Shown piece after piece: positions 5,872 through 8,181 of a DNA stretch of 8,181 nt (within the stretch, counting starts at the first letter, position 1; each line of letters begins with the position of its first letter). The DNA comes from an uncultured Caryophanales bacterium. GTDB lineage: Bacteria > Bacillota_I > Bacilli_A > RF39 > UBA660. A program made the translations under genes and the position numbers. Below the pieces are notes generated by a model. That model saw only the letters and a program-made list of their open reading frames with translations, did no database searches and had not been told where the DNA came from. Location: positions 1 to 8,181 of the forward strand of contig CALCBO010000275.1 of the NCBI GenBank assembly GCA_937897245.1, given 5' to 3'.

Positions 5872-7334
5872 ACTTTTGAAATAGCTCTTGCAGGACAAAC
5901 TAGGCGACATAAATGGCATCCCTTACATTTAGTTGGTATTAGGATAGGCTTTTTGTTATTAAATTTTATTGCTTGATGACCACCATCTCTACAAGATAAG
6001 TAACATCTACCACAGCCAATACATTTATCATAATTAAATAACGGTAGTTCTATGGTGTTTTTTTCCAGTTCTTCATTTGGTACTAATTTATCAATAGAAA
6101 GACCTACTATGTCGCTTACTTTATGATAATTGTTTTCTAACATATAGATTTTTAGTCCTTGAATTAAGTCTTCAATTATACGATAACCATATTCCATTAC
6201 AGCGGTTGTTACTTGGATAGTGGTACAACCTAAGTGAATAAATTCTAGGGCATCCTTAAAATTATAAATTCCACCCATACCACTATAATCTAACTCTTTT
6301 AGATCTTTATTATTTACCATTTCTGCAATAAATCTTAATGCAATTGGTTTTACAGCTCTTCCAGAATATCCTCCTATAGCGGTTTTACCGTTTACTTCTG
6401 GGGCAGGAACATGAGTATCTAGATTTATACTTGTTATACTTTTGATAGTATTTATTGCAGCAATACCATCTGCTCCCCCTTTTTTAGCAGCTAGAGCTGG
6501 AATACACATATCAGTTATATTAGGAGTCATTTTAGCAAGTATTGGTATATTAGTATTATTCTTTACTACTCTTGTATATTCTTTAACTAATTCTTCATTC
6601 TGACCGATTGCTGAACCCGTATCTTTTTCTTTCATGTTTGGACAAGAAAAGTTTAGTTCTATTAAATCAGCTCCAGCTTTGGTTACTTCTTTAGTTAAAA
6701 AAGCCCATTCTTCATTATCTCTACCCATAATTGAAGCAATTATTATTTTGGTAGGAAATTCTTTTTTTAGTTTTTTTATCATTTCCATATTCTCAGAAAC
6801 AGAAAATTCCGATAACTGTTCGATGTTTTTAAAACCTAGGAAAGAGCCGTTCTCATTTTTAAGTACAGAAAATCTAGGAGATGATTCATGCATAGGTATC
6901 ATACTAATTGTTTTAGTAACTACTCCACCCCAGCCCATTTCTAAAGCTCTTTTACACATTTCATATTTACTTGAGACAATTGATGATGATAATAAAAAGG
7001 GATTTTCTGTTTTAACACCACATATTTCACTACTTATATCTATATCGTTTAGTTTATCTTTACTATCTATATTTTGGATATTATTCATAATATATTTCAC
7101 TATAGTATGTATATCAACATTTAGAGGGCATTTATTAGAACAGTTGGTATTTTTTTCTAAGTAGTTTAATTCTTCTTTTATTAGTAATCTAGCACCTTTA
7201 AGATTATTAAATTTTAAAGCTCTAATTATTCTTGATGGTTCTATATTTTGATATATTTTATCACAAATAGCGTCGTAGCAACAAACACAACTATTTATTT
7301 CTTTTTTTATTTTTAATAATTCTTCTTTTTTCAT
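5841..7334 (-). CDS. preA: PreA-like dihydropyrimidine dehydrogenase subunit with N-terminal Cys domain
   Basis: This 497-residue flavin/iron-sulfur enzyme matches PreA, the FMN- and ferredoxin-type subunit that with PreT reduces uracil or thymine using NADH. The dihydroorotate-dehydrogenase-like barrel spans about 98-400, with NFSCPN (228-233), AKMTPN (267-272) and a phosphate loop SGMGG (351-355). The C-terminus carries two complete 4Fe-4S motifs: C438, C441, C444, C448 and C470, C473, C476, C480. E. coli PreA is about 411 residues. The extra N-terminus (1-97) resembles the cluster domain of PreT/DPYD-type proteins, with C16, C19, C24 and C65, C69, but the expected fourth cysteine of the first motif is Tyr28. 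GSAIGQ (240-245) occupies the region of the mammalian catalytic cysteine. No PreT is in the window, so the electron partner and exact substrate are uncertain. The site AAAGGAAA precedes the ATG. It lies 24 nt after the permease gene, probably co-transcribed. Confidence 0.85.
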   Translation of the reverse strand: MKKEELLKIKKEINSCVCCYDAICDKIYQNIEPSRIIRALKFNNLKGARLLIKEELNYLEKNTNCSNKCPLNVDIHTIVKYIMNNIQNIDSKDKLNDIDISSEICGVKTENPFLLSSSIVSSKYEMCKRALEMGWGGVVTKTISMIPMHESSPRFSVLKNENGSFLGFKNIEQLSEFSVSENMEMIKKLKKEFPTKIIIASIMGRDNEEWAFLTKEVTKAGADLIELNFSCPNMKEKDTGSAIGQNEELVKEYTRVVKNNTNIPILAKMTPNITDMCIPALAAKKGGADGIAAINTIKSITSINLDTHVPAPEVNGKTAIGGYSGRAVKPIALRFIAEMVNNKDLKELDYSGMGGIYNFKDALEFIHLGCTTIQVTTAVMEYGYRIIEDLIQGLKIYMLENNYHKVSDIVGLSIDKLVPNEELEKNTIELPLFNYDKCIGCGRCYLSCRDGGHQAIKFNNKKPILIPTKCKGCHLCRLVCPARAISKVKKRIKMTKT

Positions 7335-7358
7335 TACTTTTTCCTTTCAATTTATTAT

Positions 7359-8181
7359 TTATATTGATAGATTATCAAAGTCTTTTACTCCTTTTTTGAT
7401 TAAAACTAGATATAGAATAATATCTATAATTAGATAAATAAAAGTAAGTACTATAAGTATAATAAGAGAGTTAATTTTACCTACAATACTAGATATTATT
7501 ACTATATTTATTATTAATAATATCATTCCTAACATAACAGCTAAAAAAGAACTAGTACTTTGTTTAACAACTTCACTGGAGTTTTCAGCATCTAATTTGG
7601 GATATTTTAGATTAATAATAATACCTATAAAATGAGATACTAATGGCATTAGTATTGATAGTATTATTAATAATAGAGATTCTATCAAATTTATTTTAAA
7701 ACTAATAAATAGAATAATATCCCCTACTAATAGTATAGGTGTAGTTAGTAATAGAGATGAATATATTTTAGACATAAGTATGGTTTTAGAACTTAGAGGA
7801 AGAGATTTTAAAATATTAATATTTCTACCTTCTAGGCTAATTACTGAATTAGTAATCGAAGTCATAAAACTTGTAAAAACTATCAAAAATAGAATTAAGA
7901 TTGATAAGTTATCTAATAAATCTTTTTTATCTAAAGGACTAATACCACTATTAATAATTAGAGTTATTATACTATCAAATTTATAAGATAGACTAATACT
8001 TAGGATTAAGAATAGTATTAATCCAAAACCAGCATTAATAATAAAGACTGGGGTTTTAAAAAAAGTATTTAATTCTTTATTAATTAGAGCTTGATAGATA
8101 TTTTTTTTCTTTATTTTTAAGTCTTTTTGATTATTTTTAGAAGTAGTTATAACAGTTTTTAGACGGGAGTTTATTTGAAAA
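7359..8181 (-). CDS. Multi-spanning membrane protein, probable ABC exporter permease (N-terminus beyond window)
   Basis: The frame is open from the TAA at 7359 to the right edge (273 residues), so only the C-terminal part is present. The TTG at 7886 and the ATG seven codons later are internal, since the frame continues upstream without a stop. The visible part begins with a basic cytoplasmic stretch (TTSKNNQKDLKIKKK), followed by NKELNTFFKTPVF and about six hydrophobic helices. The loop with ISLEGRNINILKSLPLS is typical, as I recall, of ABC-2-like exporter permeases of roughly 500-550 residues in Firmicutes. The ATP-binding partner would lie outside the window. The substrate is unknown. It precedes the preA-like gene by 24 nt on the same strand with no terminator between, so the two may share a transcript, though a functional link is not evident. 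Confidence 0.75.
   Translation of the reverse strand, partial: FQINSRLKTVITTSKNNQKDLKIKKKNIYQALINKELNTFFKTPVFIINAGFGLILFLILSISLSYKFDSIITLIINSGISPLDKKDLLDNLSILILFLIVFTSFMTSITNSVISLEGRNINILKSLPLSSKTILMSKIYSSLLLTTPILLVGDIILFISFKINLIESLLLIILSILMPLVSHFIGIIINLKYPKLDAENSSEVVKQSTSSFLAVMLGMILLIINIVIISSIVGKINSLIILIVLTFIYLIIDIILYLVLIKKGVKDFDNLSI

Noticed and set aside
6634..7164. Plus-strand 176-residue frame
   Set aside because: It is wholly antisense to the well-supported preA-like gene, with no ribosome binding site or recognisable domain.
7359..7886. Permease as a complete 175-residue gene starting at TTG 7886
   Set aside because: The same frame stays open to the end of the window with further membrane-protein-like sequence, and the TTG has no ribosome binding site. 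It is an internal codon of a longer gene.
7780..7986. Plus-strand 68-residue frame
   Set aside because: It is antisense to the permease reading frame, which is continuous through this region to the right edge.

Overview
The window looks like chromosome from a very AT-rich, low-GC Gram-positive bacterium, probably a gut Bacilli/Mollicutes-related lineage. This rests on the strong A/T codon bias, good AGGAGG-type ribosome binding sites, U-tract terminators, TTGACA/TATAAT-type promoters, a WXG100-type secretion domain, and a membrane-anchored protein of a kind common in uncultured gut Firmicutes. Every stop codon visible here is TAA or TAG, and Trp is written TGG. The taxonomic placement is an inference.

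Layout. Positions 1-873 (minus strand) hold the N-terminal 291 residues of a membrane-anchored, cysteine-containing surface protein. It runs off the left edge in the middle of an array of about 32-residue Cys repeats and has its own clear promoter (906-934). A U-tract terminator (979-1009) separates it from a minus-strand operon at 1008-3303, which encodes in transcription order a WXG100-like domain fused to an alpha/beta-hydrolase, a PfkB-family sugar kinase, and a small stand-alone Smr-domain protein that overlaps the kinase gene by 17 nt. A promoter lies just upstream of the hydrolase, and its -35 box is the TTG that could be mistaken for an earlier start codon.

A TetR-family regulator (3414-3974, minus) is divergent from a fatty-acyl-CoA synthetase-type AMP-forming ligase (4120-5844, plus). 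The 145-nt gap between them carries back-to-back promoters and a perfect 11-bp inverted repeat over the tetR promoter, a good candidate operator. The ligase converges tail-to-tail with a PreA-like flavin/iron-sulfur dehydrogenase (5841-7334, minus). The two genes share the tetranucleotide CTAG as overlapping stop codons, and these lie inside a bidirectional terminator hairpin. Upstream of the preA-like gene, 24 nt away on the same strand, is the C-terminal part of a multi-spanning membrane protein resembling ABC exporter permeases. It runs off the right edge.

The tetR/ligase pair looks like a locally regulated fatty-acid activation unit. The most unusual gene is the WXG100-hydrolase fusion, a candidate type VII (Esx) secreted enzyme. 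No secretion machinery and no obvious immunity gene are present in the window. No RNA genes, CRISPR arrays or mobile elements were seen. No stretch longer than about 150 nt lacks a gene.
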